The notes: generated from the letters alone by a model not told the origin. Numbered from the stretch's first letter, positions 45,988 through 55,233 are shown. The stretch is 64,000 nt of DNA from Ferirhizobium litorale (GCA_030028905.1 JALDYZ010000003.1:248001-312000), one strand, 5' to 3'. Translations and numbers: made by a program.

Positions 45988-46005
45988 GGGGGGCGCATGC
46001 CCCCC
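45988..46005. terminator. Intercistronic GC hairpin after binding-protein gene
   Basis: GGGGGGC (45988-45994), GCAT loop, GCCCCCC (45999-46005): a perfect 7-bp stem 19 bp after the stop. It lies between the binding protein and its permease genes, where such hairpins usually stabilise the upstream message and leave the binding protein more abundant. A partial terminator role is possible. Confidence 0.6.
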
Positions 46006-46108
46006 TCCTTTGTGAAGCGCGCCGGGCCCACGATCGGCAGGCGACCTCAGCAAGGCAGTGACGTGTTCCCAGCGGCACGACACGGCGAACTCTCGGAGGA
46101 GGAGAGTG

Positions 46109-47014
46109 TTGGCCACCGCAATTATGACATCGTTGAATTCGCAGTCGCGCGCGGCCAGCCGCGGAATGAGCGACATCAAGATCCGCAACCTGTTCATCAT
46201 ACCGACGATCCTGTTCCTGATCGTCTTCAACATCTTTCCGCTGATCTATTCGCTCGGCTATTCCTTCACGGACTTCAGGGCATCGACCAATGCGCCGGCG
46301 AACTTCGTTGGCCTGCAGAATTATCGCGAGTTGCTGAACGACCCGTTCATCTGGACGAATTTCGCGATCACCGCGAAATACGTCATCGTCTCGGTGACCG
46401 GCCAGGTGCTGGTCGGTTTCGGCACCGCGATGCTCCTCAACCGCGACATCCCGTTCAAGGGCCTGCTGACGACGCTGCTATTGTTGCCGATGATGCTGTC
46501 CATGGCGGTCGTCGGCCTGTTCTGGAAGCTCCTCTACGACCCGTCCTTCGGAATCATCAACTATGCGCTCGGCCTCGGCTCTTTCGAGTGGTTGTCGAAC
46601 CCCCAAATGGCCCTCTATGCGGTCGCCATTACCGATATCTGGATGTGGTCGCCCTTCGTCATGCTGCTGTCGCTTGCGGGGCTTTCGGCGGTGCCGAAGC
46701 ACCTCTACGAAGCGGCGGCGATCGACCGCGCCGGGCCATTCTACACCTTCTTCCGCATCACCCTGCCGCTCGTGGCGCCGATCCTCATGATCGCGATCAT
46801 CTTCCGCACCATGGAGGCCTTCAAGACCTTCGACATTGCCTACATCCTGACCAGCCAGCCGACGACCGAGGTCATCTCGATCCGTCTCTACAAGATGGCG
46901 TTCCAGGAATGGCAGACGGGCCGCTCCTGCGCGCTTGCCTATATCGTCCTCGTCATGGTGCTGGCGATCACCAACATCTATGTAAAGTACCTCAACAAGG
47001 TGAAGGAGCGCTGA
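46109..47014 (+). CDS. Sugar-type ABC importer permease 1 (MalF-like)
   Basis: About 301 residues, six membrane helices, coupling loop EAAAIDRAGPFYTFFRITLP. The start is uncertain: GGAGGAGGAG at 46095-46104 is well placed for TTG 46109 (or GTG 46106); ATG 46124 has the same ribosome site 20 bases away. I use TTG 46109 because of the spacing. Works with the following permease and two ATPases. Confidence 0.88.
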   Translation: MATAIMTSLNSQSRAASRGMSDIKIRNLFIIPTILFLIVFNIFPLIYSLGYSFTDFRASTNAPANFVGLQNYRELLNDPFIWTNFAITAKYVIVSVTGQVLVGFGTAMLLNRDIPFKGLLTTLLLLPMMLSMAVVGLFWKLLYDPSFGIINYALGLGSFEWLSNPQMALYAVAITDIWMWSPFVMLLSLAGLSAVPKHLYEAAAIDRAGPFYTFFRITLPLVAPILMIAIIFRTMEAFKTFDIAYILTSQPTTEVISIRLYKMAFQEWQTGRSCALAYIVLVMVLAITNIYVKYLNKVKER

Positions 47015-47015
47015 C

Positions 47016-47975
47016 ATGGCTGCCGTTCGCACGCCCTCTGAAAAGGCGCTCAACCGGCTTGCCATCGCCGCGGTGATCGTCATCACACTCATCTTCCTGG
47101 CGCCGATCTACTGGATCACGGCCACGGCCTTCAAGCCGCGCAACCTGGCCACCACCGCGCCGCCGACGATCGTGTTCCAGCCTGAAATCTCACCCTTCGT
47201 GAAGCTTTTCACCAAGCGCTCGCAATTGCGAGAGCCACCGTCAGCTGAAGTCTATGCCGCAGCGCCCTGGTGGGAGCGGATGGTGTTCGACGGCGGCGAG
47301 AAGGTCGTGCGCGACGGCAAGGGCCAGGTCCAGCTCTCCGGCTATCCGAGCCGCTTCATGAATTCGCTGATCATCGCCATCACTTCGACGATCCTCGCCG
47401 TCAGCATGGGTACGCTCACGGCCTACGGATTCTCGAGGTTCAGGGTCAAGGGTGAGGCGGATCTCCTGTTCTTCATCCTGTCGACGCGCATGCTGCCACC
47501 GGTGGTCGTTGCCATTCCGATGTTCCTGATGTACCGCGCGGTCGGCCTCAACGACACGCATTGGGGCCTAATCCTCCTCTATACCGCCTTCAACCTGTCG
47601 TTCTCGGTCTGGCTGATGAAGGGCTTCATCGACGAAATTCCAAAAGAATATGAAGAGGCGGCGCTGGTTGACGGCTATACGCGCATGGAGGCGTTCTTCA
47701 AGATCGTGCTTCCGGAGGCAGCGACCGGAATCGCGGCGACGGCCGTCTTCTGCTTCATCACTGCCTGGAACGAGTATGCCTTCGCGCTGATCATGACCAA
47801 CCGGCGCGCACAGACGGCACCGCCCTTCATCCCCTCGCAGGTGGGCTCCGGCCTGCCCGACTGGACCGTGATCGCGGCAGGTACCGTGCTCTTCCTCCTT
47901 CCTGTCGCCATCTTCACGTTCCTGCTGCGCAACCACCTGCTCAGGGGCATGTCATTCGGAGCGATCCGCAAATGA
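47016..47975 (+). CDS. Sugar-type ABC importer permease 2 (MalG-like)
   Basis: 319 residues, six helices with an unusually long first periplasmic loop (about residues 45-105, including TKRSQLREPPSAEVYAAAPW). Coupling segment EEAALVDGYTRMEAFFKIVLP. GAAGGAG precedes ATG 47016, one base after the previous stop. Overlaps the following small gene by 4 bp. Confidence 0.92.
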   Translation: MAAVRTPSEKALNRLAIAAVIVITLIFLAPIYWITATAFKPRNLATTAPPTIVFQPEISPFVKLFTKRSQLREPPSAEVYAAAPWWERMVFDGGEKVVRDGKGQVQLSGYPSRFMNSLIIAITSTILAVSMGTLTAYGFSRFRVKGEADLLFFILSTRMLPPVVVAIPMFLMYRAVGLNDTHWGLILLYTAFNLSFSVWLMKGFIDEIPKEYEEAALVDGYTRMEAFFKIVLPEAATGIAATAVFCFITAWNEYAFALIMTNRRAQTAPPFIPSQVGSGLPDWTVIAAGTVLFLLPVAIFTFLLRNHLLRGMSFGAIRK

Positions 47976-48175
47976 GTTTTCGTGCACTTAACCAGAAATA
48001 TCTCGAACCGGGCGCGCAGATGCTGATGATTTTCGGCATCATCGCGCTCTGCCAGCCATGGAACCTTTTCCTGCATCGCTATGGGATGACGATCACCCTG
48101 ATCGGTCTCATCGGCTTCATGATCACCTCGAAGATCTCGCCGGAAGCGACCAAGGACGAGGGCAGCAAACAATGA
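47972..48175 (+). CDS. Small two-helix membrane protein of importer operon
   Basis: 67 residues with two hydrophobic segments (about 16-30 and 40-52) and a charged C-terminus. ATG 47972 overlaps the permease stop and its own stop overlaps the next ATG, so it is translated inside the operon and is real. Small membrane proteins (for example DUF2160 of the glycerol importer of rhizobia) occur in operons with two ATPases, and this may be an analog. I cannot assign a family. Confidence 0.75.
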   Translation: MSFRALNQKYLEPGAQMLMIFGIIALCQPWNLFLHRYGMTITLIGLIGFMITSKISPEATKDEGSKQ

Positions 48176-49281
48176 CCCAGATAGAACTCCGTGGAGTGGA
48201 AAAGTTTTTTGGCGAAGTCCAGGTGATCAAGGATCTCAACCTTGCCGTTACGGACAACGAATTCATCGTACTGCTGGGTCAGTCCGGTTGCGGCAAGACG
48301 ACGTCGCTCCGGGCGATCGCCGGCCTCGAGACGATCGATCATGGCGATATCCTGATCGATGGAAAGCCGGTTCAGCACATGAAGGCTTCCGACCGGGACA
48401 TCGCCTTCGTGTTCCAGTCCTTCTCGCTCTACCCGCATATGAATGTCTACGAGAACATTGCCTTTCCGCTTCGGGCAACCCGGATGAACAAGGCCGACGT
48501 GGACGAGGAGGTACAGACCGTCGCACGAACCTTGCAAATCTCCCATCTCCTCGACAAGAGGCCATCGGCGCTCTCCGGCGGCGACATGCAGCGCGTGGCG
48601 ATCGGCCGGGCGCTGGTCCGTCGTCCCAAGGCGATGCTCATGGACGAACCGATCGGTGCGCTCGACGCCAAACTGCGCGAGGAGATGCGGGCGGAGATCA
48701 AACGCCTTCATCTGAAACAAGGCTCTACGACCATCTACGTCACCCACGACCAGGTCGAGGCGATGTCTCTCGCCGACCGCATCGTGATCATGCACGAGGG
48801 CGTGCTCCAGCAGGTAGGAACCCCTTCCGAAGTCTACTCCTATCCGGCCAACACTTTCGTTGCCCAGTTCGTCGGCAGTCCCGTGATGAACATCGCCAGC
48901 GCCTCCGTATCCAATAGGGCGGGCAAAGTGCAGGTGGCGATGGAAGGTGCGGCGGACGGTTTTTCCTTTCCGAGCGAGCTCGTCAACCGGCTCGATGCCG
49001 GCGGGGCCGCAAGGGGTGATCTCACCCTCGGCGTTCGTCCTGAAGGCGTGCTGGTCGAGCACGAGAAGAAAGACGGCTACCTGCCGGTCGTGGCCAGCAT
49101 CATCGAACCTCTCGGATCGCATGACATCGTCGACCTGAGGGTCGGTAGCCAGGTGCTCAGGGCGCGCACCAAGAGCGGCTTCGTTCCGCACGCCGGCGAG
49201 AAGGTATGGATCAGCATCGACCCTTCGCAAGCCCATTTCTTCGACCCGGCAAACGGCAATTCTTTCGGAGTAAGGCTCTGA
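48172..49281 (+). CDS. Sugar-type ABC importer ATPase 1
   Basis: 369-residue UgpC/MalK-like ATPase. Walker A GQSGCGKTT, signature LSGGDMQR, Walker B AMLMDEPIGALD, His in VTHDQVEAMS; C-terminal TOBE-type regulatory region (LGVRPEGVLVE). ATG 48172 overlaps the small-protein stop. It differs from the second ATPase, so the two may form a heterodimer, as in GlpS/GlpT-type glycerol importers. Confidence 0.93.
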   Translation: MTQIELRGVEKFFGEVQVIKDLNLAVTDNEFIVLLGQSGCGKTTSLRAIAGLETIDHGDILIDGKPVQHMKASDRDIAFVFQSFSLYPHMNVYENIAFPLRATRMNKADVDEEVQTVARTLQISHLLDKRPSALSGGDMQRVAIGRALVRRPKAMLMDEPIGALDAKLREEMRAEIKRLHLKQGSTTIYVTHDQVEAMSLADRIVIMHEGVLQQVGTPSEVYSYPANTFVAQFVGSPVMNIASASVSNRAGKVQVAMEGAADGFSFPSELVNRLDAGGAARGDLTLGVRPEGVLVEHEKKDGYLPVVASIIEPLGSHDIVDLRVGSQVLRARTKSGFVPHAGEKVWISIDPSQAHFFDPANGNSFGVRL

Positions 49282-50357
49282 TGGCGCATATCGAACTCAA
49301 GGACATTACCAAGACCTTCGGCAACCATACGGCGCTGAAGGGCCTGAATCTCGACATTGCCGATGGCGAATTTTTCGTACTGCTTGGGGAAACCGGCGCC
49401 GGGAAGACGACGACGCTCCGCCTGATCGCGGGGCTCGAGAAGCCGACCGAAGGCAAGATTTTCATTGACGGCCGGGACGTGGCGGACTGGGGCGCCGCCG
49501 AGCGCGATGTCGCGCTGGTGTTGCAACAGTATTCGCTCTATCCGCGCTACACCGTGCGCGAAAATTTGGAGTTTCCGCTGAAAGCGAAGATCCGCCGCAT
49601 CGACCCGGCGGAAATCAAGGAACGGGTGGCGCGCGCCGCCAGGACATTGCGGATCGAGCATTTGCTGGACCGGAAAACCGACAGGCTGTCAGGCGGCGAG
49701 ATGCAGCGCGTCTCGATCGGGCGGGCGATCGTGCGAAAACCACGCGTGTTCCTTATGGATGAGCCCTTGTCGGCGCTCGACGCCAAGTTGCGCGAGGCGT
49801 TGCGCGTCGAACTCAAGAACCTGCAGATGAACCTCGGCGCGACGTTTCTTTTCGTGACGCACGACCAGATCGAGGCGATGTCGATGGGTGACAAGATCGG
49901 CGTCCTGAACGACGGGCAGCTCGTACAGGTCGGGACGCCAAACGAAATCTACAACAATCCGATCAACACGTTCGTTGCCCGATCGGTTGGCACGCCTCCG
50001 ATGAACCTCCTCGATGGAAAATTGGTCGGGGGCAGCGCGGTGGTGGCTCGCGCCGAAATCGAGCTTCCGTATGGCGGGACGCAGGCGGCTACCGATGGCC
50101 GCCCATTGATTTTCGGAATCCGCCCGGAAGATCTCCATCTCGAGGCTGGCTCACCGGTGGAGGCGCGTGTGCACGATATCGAGAACCACGGCGTCGAGAA
50201 AATCCTGACACTCCGGGCCGGAGAAGCGGTGCTCCGTGCCACTGTCCCGGCAAAGACGTCTGTCGCGATCGAGGAAGCCGTGCGCTTCGCCTGGAACCCG
50301 AGCAAGGTCGTCCTGTTCGATGGCGCGAGCGGGATCAGCTTGCGGCACGCCGGGTAG
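49281..50357 (+). CDS. Sugar-type ABC importer ATPase 2
   Basis: 358 residues. Walker A GETGAGKTT, signature LSGGEMQR, Walker B VFLMDEPLSALDAKL and VTHDQIEAMS are intact; TOBE-like C-terminus (FGIRPEDLHLE). The A of ATG 49281 is the last base of the preceding stop (TGATG). Second ATPase of the heteromeric importer. A hairpin (50384-50405) and 119 bp separate it from the glutathione-transferase-like gene. Confidence 0.93.
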   Translation: MAHIELKDITKTFGNHTALKGLNLDIADGEFFVLLGETGAGKTTTLRLIAGLEKPTEGKIFIDGRDVADWGAAERDVALVLQQYSLYPRYTVRENLEFPLKAKIRRIDPAEIKERVARAARTLRIEHLLDRKTDRLSGGEMQRVSIGRAIVRKPRVFLMDEPLSALDAKLREALRVELKNLQMNLGATFLFVTHDQIEAMSMGDKIGVLNDGQLVQVGTPNEIYNNPINTFVARSVGTPPMNLLDGKLVGGSAVVARAEIELPYGGTQAATDGRPLIFGIRPEDLHLEAGSPVEARVHDIENHGVEKILTLRAGEAVLRATVPAKTSVAIEEAVRFAWNPSKVVLFDGASGISLRHAG

Positions 50358-50383
50358 CAACGCTCCACCTGACCTTCATGCGC

Positions 50384-50405
50384 GCCCCGCATTTGCGAAC
50401 GGGGC
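50384..50405. terminator. Weak GC hairpin after importer operon
   Basis: GCCCCG (50384-50389) and CGGGGC (50400-50405) with a 10-nt loop, 26 bp after the ATPase stop, no T-run. May reduce read-through into the next gene. Confidence 0.3.
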
Positions 50406-50476
50406 AACTGATTGCCCAAGGCAGGCAGCCTGACTATCATGCGCAGTCCACGAAACCGGAAAGGTGAAGGTGCGTC

Positions 50477-51136
50477 ATGAGGCCCGTGCTCTATGCCCAC
50501 CCCTTCTCGTCCTACTGCCAGAAGGCGCTCATTGCGCTCTACGAAAACGATACGCCGTTCGAATTCATGATGCTCGCTCCGGACCATCCGGACGTCTATT
50601 CGGAATTCGCGGCGCGGTGGCCAATCCGACGCTTCCCGATTCTCGTCGACAGGGGTCGAACGATCATGGAGGCATCGATCATTATCGAGTATCTCTCCGT
50701 CCACTACCCGGGACCGGTGCGTCTCATTCCCGACGACGCGGAAACCGCCCTCGAGGTGCGCATGCTGGACCGGTTCTTCGACAACTACATCTCGACCCCG
50801 CAGCAAAGAGTGGTCTTCGACGCCATCCGTCCAGCCGATGCGCGTGATCCCTATGGCGTGGAAGAAGCGCGGGAAATGCTGGATCGCGCCTATGGATGGC
50901 TCGACCGCTACATGGAGGGCCGGCAGTGGGCGGCCGGAGACGATTTCTCGCTGGCGGATTGTGCCGCCGCCCCCTCTCTATTTTATGCCGACTGGACGCA
51001 CCCGATCGATCCGTCCTTTGACAATGTGCGCGGCTATCGCCGCCGCCTGCTCGAACGTCCGTCGTTTGCCCGCGCGGTTGACGAGGCCCGCCCCTATCGT
51101 CCGTTCTTTCCTCTCGGCGCACCGGATCGGGATTGA
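50477..51136 (+). CDS. Glutathione S-transferase family protein
   Basis: 219 residues: N-terminal thioredoxin fold (RPVLYAHPFSSYCQKALIALYEN, then FPILVDRGRTIMEASIIIEYL with the glutathione-binding Glu-Ala-Ser) and an all-helical C-terminal domain. Family members conjugate or reductively remove groups using glutathione. Its place at the end of the importer operon suggests it may process the imported compound. Convergent with the dehydrogenase gene across 12 bp. Confidence 0.85.
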   Translation: MRPVLYAHPFSSYCQKALIALYENDTPFEFMMLAPDHPDVYSEFAARWPIRRFPILVDRGRTIMEASIIIEYLSVHYPGPVRLIPDDAETALEVRMLDRFFDNYISTPQQRVVFDAIRPADARDPYGVEEAREMLDRAYGWLDRYMEGRQWAAGDDFSLADCAAAPSLFYADWTHPIDPSFDNVRGYRRRLLERPSFARAVDEARPYRPFFPLGAPDRD

Positions 51137-51148
51137 GCCCCGGGTCTT

Positions 51149-52126
51149 TCAGCGTGCGGCAAAGCGTCGGCGATAATGGTCGACGACCTCAGGATTGCGC
51201 AGATTGATCGGCATCTCGCCGCCCAGCACCCGGATTGCCTCGCTTGCCGCGCCGGTACCCATGCGCATCATACTTTCCTCTGTAATCCCTGCCTGATGCG
51301 GCGTGACGATGACGTTGTCGAAGCGAAAATAGGGATGGTCGAGCGGCAATGGCTGCGTTGAAAATACGTCGAGTGCGGCCCCGGCAATTCGGCCTTCCTC
51401 CAGAGCGGCGATGAGCGCCGCGTCATCGACGACCGGCCCGCGCGACACGTTGACGAGGATCGCGCCCGGCTTCATTCGCCCGATCCGGTCAGCGTTCATC
51501 AAACCTGTCGTCACCGCCGTCAGCGGGCAGCAAAGCACGAGCACGTCGGCAATTTCGACAAGCTCGTCCAGCGTCATGGCGCGAACATCCGGAGGAAAAT
51601 TTGTAATGTTGCGGCTGTTCGCCACCACGTCGAGGCCGAAGCCGTGACGGGCGATCTGGTGGATCGAACGGCCAACATTGCCCATGCCGACGATGCCTAT
51701 GGTGCGACCCGAAAGTTCGTTGGCGGAATTGGCGTGCTCCCTGCCAGCGTTCCAGCCATTCTGCCTAAGGTCACGATCCATCAGCCTGAAGCGGCGCAGC
51801 AGCGATAGCGTCACGTAGATGACATGCTCGGCAACGGTCCGGGCGTTCACCCCCGGAACGTTGGCAATCAGCACGCCCGCGCGTGTCGCGGCCTCATAGG
51901 GAATCATGTCGAGGCCGGCACCATGCCGCACTGCGGCGCGAAGCGTCGCGGCCTCGTCGAAAAACTCAGGCGGCAAAGGCGCACGCACGATGACGATATC
52001 CGCACCCTTGCCCTCCTTCAGCAACGTCGCCGGCTCTGGACCAGACGCAATCACCAGACGGCCGGCCCCCGAAAGCATGTCGCTGGCCTTCGGATGCAAC
52101 GGATGGGTCGAGAAAATGACGTTCAC
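51149..52126 (-). CDS. D-2-hydroxyacid dehydrogenase family protein
   Basis: 325 residues, NAD-dependent oxidoreductase with GIVGMGNVG as dinucleotide motif. Catalytic Arg (about 229, NVSRGPVVDD) and His (about 277, TPHQAG) are present. The conserved catalytic Glu of DVFxxEP is Gln (about 258, DVFSTQPLP), which may change pKa tuning or substrate. Start: GTG 52126 and TTG 52129 both follow GAGGGGG; I use GTG. Last gene of the minus-strand catabolic unit starting at 54985. Confidence 0.88.
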   Translation of the reverse strand: MNVIFSTHPLHPKASDMLSGAGRLVIASGPEPATLLKEGKGADIVIVRAPLPPEFFDEAATLRAAVRHGAGLDMIPYEAATRAGVLIANVPGVNARTVAEHVIYVTLSLLRRFRLMDRDLRQNGWNAGREHANSANELSGRTIGIVGMGNVGRSIHQIARHGFGLDVVANSRNITNFPPDVRAMTLDELVEIADVLVLCCPLTAVTTGLMNADRIGRMKPGAILVNVSRGPVVDDAALIAALEEGRIAGAALDVFSTQPLPLDHPYFRFDNVIVTPHQAGITEESMMRMGTGAASEAIRVLGGEMPINLRNPEVVDHYRRRFAAR

Positions 52127-52153
52127 CAACGCAGCCCCCTCTTCGCCGAATTC

Positions 52154-52867
52154 TTATGCTCCGGCGTCCACAGTCGCCTCCAAAGCCTCGGCCTCCCCGA
52201 TCAAGCCCTTCCAGTAGCTCTCGGCACCCTGCAGGTGGGCGTTCATCAGCGCCTGGGCCAGATTGCCGTCTCGACGCTCGAGCGCCTCGTAGATGCGCAG
52301 GTGCTCCTCGTGCGACTGACGCCCACGCTGCGGGTCGCTGAAATAAATCGGCAGCCGCTGCTCGCCCATCATGTAGTAGACGCTGCAGACCCGATGAAAG
52401 ATGCTGTTCTTGGTCGCCCGGACAATCTCCAGGTGAAAGTCGCGGTCCTCCCGGGCGATGCCCTCGCCGGCAGCAAGCCTCTCCTCGGAGGCCTTCAGGA
52501 TTTCCCGAAGCCGCTCGAAATTCTCTTCCGTCGCCCGCGAGCAGGCGAGTTCAGCGGCCTTGATCTCGTGGATCTTGCGCAGTTCGACAGTCTCGTAGAT
52601 GAGGAGCGGATCGAGCGGCACCCCAGCCTTTGCAAAAAGCGCCATCGCCTCGACGCTTGCTTGCGTCGTGGTGAGATAGATCCCCGATTTTGCCCGGCGT
52701 TCAACAATGCGCATGGCCTCGAGGATGGCGAGCGCCTCGCGAATCTGCCCGCGGCTGACCGAAAAATGCTCGGCCAGTTCGCGCTCCGAGGGCGTGCGGC
52801 CGTTGTCCTCGTTCGAGAACGAATAGAGATGGGCGGCCAGGTCGGGAAGTAGGTTGTTTTCTTTCAT
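52154..52867 (-). CDS. FadR-type GntR regulator (FCD domain)
   Basis: 237 residues. N-terminal winged helix with TPSERELAEHFSVSRGQIREAL (about residues 25-46); C-terminal FCD ligand domain with a metal site formed by DRDFHLEIV, SHEEHLRIYEAL and NAHLQG. It lies inside the minus-strand unit (2 bp after the enolase-superfamily stop). It is the natural candidate to bind the TGGTnnnACCA sites at 44316, 44489, 55077 and 55253, because that motif is the FadR-subfamily signature. Confidence 0.9.
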   Translation of the reverse strand: MKENNLLPDLAAHLYSFSNEDNGRTPSERELAEHFSVSRGQIREALAILEAMRIVERRAKSGIYLTTTQASVEAMALFAKAGVPLDPLLIYETVELRKIHEIKAAELACSRATEENFERLREILKASEERLAAGEGIAREDRDFHLEIVRATKNSIFHRVCSVYYMMGEQRLPIYFSDPQRGRQSHEEHLRIYEALERRDGNLAQALMNAHLQGAESYWKGLIGEAEALEATVDAGA

Positions 52868-52869
52868 GG

Positions 52870-54039
52870 TCAGCTACTTTGTGCGTAAGCTTCCAGCACG
52901 CGCTCATTGATGGTGAAGCCCAGGCCGGGTTTGTCGGGAATCGCAATCATACCGTCCTCCACTCGCACTGTCTCTTCGACGAGGTCGTGGATCATCGGGT
53001 TCGCCCCCAGGGAGTACTCGACAATGAAGCTCGCGGGCGACGCCGCGCAGACATGGAGCCCGGCGAAGAAGCACGGCGCACCGGCCCACAGATGCGGAGC
53101 AAAGCGGATGTTGAAGGCGCTCGCGATTGCGCCGATGCGCATAGCCTCGGTGATGCCGCCGCAAAACGCCGGGTCTGGCTGGAAGATGTCGGCGGATTTC
53201 AGTGTGGCGAGGTCTCGAAACGCAAACCGCGTCGCCTCGGATTCGCCGGTGGCGATCGGCACATTGCCGAATGCCCGCACCTCCGCCATACCGGCCTTGT
53301 CGTCGGCAATGACCGGCTCCTCGAACCAGGCGAGATCGCAATCCGCCACCAGATGGGTGAAACGCTTGGCGTCGGCGACGGTATAGGTACCATGCGCGTC
53401 GGCCATGAGGTTGACATCCGGGCCAAGCGCCGCGCGCGCCGCCTTGACGCGCGCTGCCGACACGTGTGGTGCCCCATCCATGGCGCCAACGCGCATCTTG
53501 ACCGCCTTGAACCCCCCTTCGGCGATGTAGCCACGCAACTGATCGCCGATCGCCTCGGCGCCCGCCCAGCCGCCCGAGGCATAGGCCGCCATGCGATCGG
53601 CCTTGCGTCCGCCGAGCAGCCGCCAGACCGGGACGCCAAGCGATTTGCCGAGGATGTCCCAAAGCGCGAGATCGACGGCGCTGATTGCAGCAACAGAAAG
53701 GCCGCGCCTGGACAGTTCAGGCATTGCATGGCCGGACTGCGCCGCGATCTCGTGACGCACGCCGTTGTAGAGCATCTCCCAGATATGGGCGATATCGGCG
53801 GGGTCGCGGCCGATGAGCTTCGGGCCCACCTCATGGTTCAGCATGTGGACGAGGGTGCCGTAGGTCCCCGCACTTCCGGCAGCGTTCTTTCCCTCGCCCC
53901 AGCCGACAATACCGTCGTCGGTCTCGATCCGCAGGATCGCCGCATCGAAGGTCGTCAGGCGGCCGAAATCGCTGCGGTGCTGGCGCTTTGCTTCGATGGG
54001 TATGCGAACCCACCACGCTTCTACCTTCTTGATGCGCAT
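52870..54039 (-). CDS. Mandelate racemase / muconate lactonizing enzyme family protein
   Basis: 389 residues of the enolase superfamily. Catalytic bases: Lys181-x-Arg183 (FKAVKMRVG) and the Asp289/His316 dyad (FQPDP, APHLWAG), which is the mandelate racemase subgroup arrangement. Mg ligands Asp214, Glu240 and Glu266 are spaced 26 residues apart as in the family. It likely dehydrates or epimerises a sugar acid; which one cannot be told. ATG 54039 rather than 54069, because it begins the family's first strand. Overlap with next gene is two bases short of contact. Confidence 0.9.
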   Translation of the reverse strand: MRIKKVEAWWVRIPIEAKRQHRSDFGRLTTFDAAILRIETDDGIVGWGEGKNAAGSAGTYGTLVHMLNHEVGPKLIGRDPADIAHIWEMLYNGVRHEIAAQSGHAMPELSRRGLSVAAISAVDLALWDILGKSLGVPVWRLLGGRKADRMAAYASGGWAGAEAIGDQLRGYIAEGGFKAVKMRVGAMDGAPHVSAARVKAARAALGPDVNLMADAHGTYTVADAKRFTHLVADCDLAWFEEPVIADDKAGMAEVRAFGNVPIATGESEATRFAFRDLATLKSADIFQPDPAFCGGITEAMRIGAIASAFNIRFAPHLWAGAPCFFAGLHVCAASPASFIVEYSLGANPMIHDLVEETVRVEDGMIAIPDKPGLGFTINERVLEAYAQSS

Positions 54040-54097
54040 TCTCGATCCCCGCCCCTCGGCGAACCTCATACGAGGGTCGCGGCTCCAACGGATTCTG

Positions 54098-54985
54098 TCA
54101 CTTGATCAGCGGCAGGATGGTTTCTGCGGTGATCCGCATTTGCTCGTCATAGAAGGCCTCGGTCAGAAGGCTCGACCCGTGATCCTGGATGAATTTTAGT
54201 TGCTCCGGCGGAATATCGACGGGATTGCGCTCAACCATGTCGGGGTATTTCGCAGCCGGCGTGCGGTCGACCGGCGCGACGAACTCGTTGGTCAGCGCGC
54301 CGTCATAGCCGACCTCCTTGAGGGTGGCGACGATCTTCGGCCAGTCCAGTTGGCCAAGCCCGGCGGCGAAGCGATTGTTGTCCGCCACATGGAAATCGAA
54401 CAGCCGCTTTCCCGCCAGCCGGATCGCGTCGTACATGTTTTCTTCTTCGATGTTGAGGTGGAAAGCATCGAGGCAGACGCCGCATTCGGGACTGACGGCA
54501 TCGGCAAGTGCCAGCGCCTGTGCCGCGCGGTTGAACAGATAGGTTTCAAAGCGGTTCAGAGGCTCAATGGCGATGCGCACGCCGCGCGCCTTGGCGTGGG
54601 CGAAACATTCCCTGGTGGCATCGACGACCCACTTCCATTCCTCTTCTTCGGTCGCGTCCGGCACCACCTTGCCGACCGTCGCCGGCACCAGCGTGACGAT
54701 CTCGCCGTCAAGTTCGCTGACCATGGTTATCACGGACTTCACGTAATCGACCGAGCGGGCCCGCTGACCCTCGTCTTTTGCCGCAAGGTTGCGATCACCG
54801 AGGGTCAGCGTCACCGCCCCCCAGCAGCGGATGCCGTGCTCCTTCAGCAGTGCCCGCGTCTCCATGACGTCGTACTGTGTCGGTTCGCCGGAAATCTCTA
54901 TGCTCTCATAGCCGTATTTCTTGATCCGCCTTAGCGTCGTCGCCAATGGCTCTGCACGCATCCAGTTGTGCGTCGAAAGATGCAT
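54098..54985 (-). CDS. Sugar phosphate isomerase/epimerase (TIM barrel), minus-strand copy
   Basis: 295 residues. Motifs: STHNWMRAEPL, ESIEISGEPTQYD, IAIEPLNRFETYLFN, CLDAFHLNIEE, FDFHVADNNR and LTNEFVAPVD, giving Glu, Asp, His and Glu metal ligands as in tagatose/psicose 3-epimerase-like enzymes. GGGAGGA lies 6 bases before ATG 54985; an ATG two codons earlier is too close to it. Heads the minus-strand catabolic unit and is divergent from a similar gene at 55303. Confidence 0.85.
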   Translation of the reverse strand: MHLSTHNWMRAEPLATTLRRIKKYGYESIEISGEPTQYDVMETRALLKEHGIRCWGAVTLTLGDRNLAAKDEGQRARSVDYVKSVITMVSELDGEIVTLVPATVGKVVPDATEEEEWKWVVDATRECFAHAKARGVRIAIEPLNRFETYLFNRAAQALALADAVSPECGVCLDAFHLNIEEENMYDAIRLAGKRLFDFHVADNNRFAAGLGQLDWPKIVATLKEVGYDGALTNEFVAPVDRTPAAKYPDMVERNPVDIPPEQLKFIQDHGSSLLTEAFYDEQMRITAETILPLIK

Positions 54986-55076
54986 GGTCATTCCTCCCAG
55001 AAGCCACCAATGAATTTTCGCCTGAACTTTCCCGGCGGCATCCCTGCCCGCAAGCCTTCCCCGAATTCCAGGAATC

Positions 55077-55087
55077 TGGTTTGGCCA
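55077..55087. promoter_or_regulatory. GntR/FadR-type operator, distal copy
   Basis: TGGTTTGGCCA in context ATCTGGTTTGGCCAATCA, one mismatch from the core at 44316. Lies 92 bp upstream of the minus-strand epimerase start. Confidence 0.5.
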
Positions 55088-55233
55088 ATCAGGTCTGTTT
55101 TGACGTCTACATCAATTCCCGCATTTCTGCAAGGCGGGCTCGATCCGAGGCCGAAGTATGCGTACAACATAACATTTTTACGTTTTTCTACTCGTTTTGC
55201 CGCGATTGACAAAATGCTTGCTCGTCACTCGCC

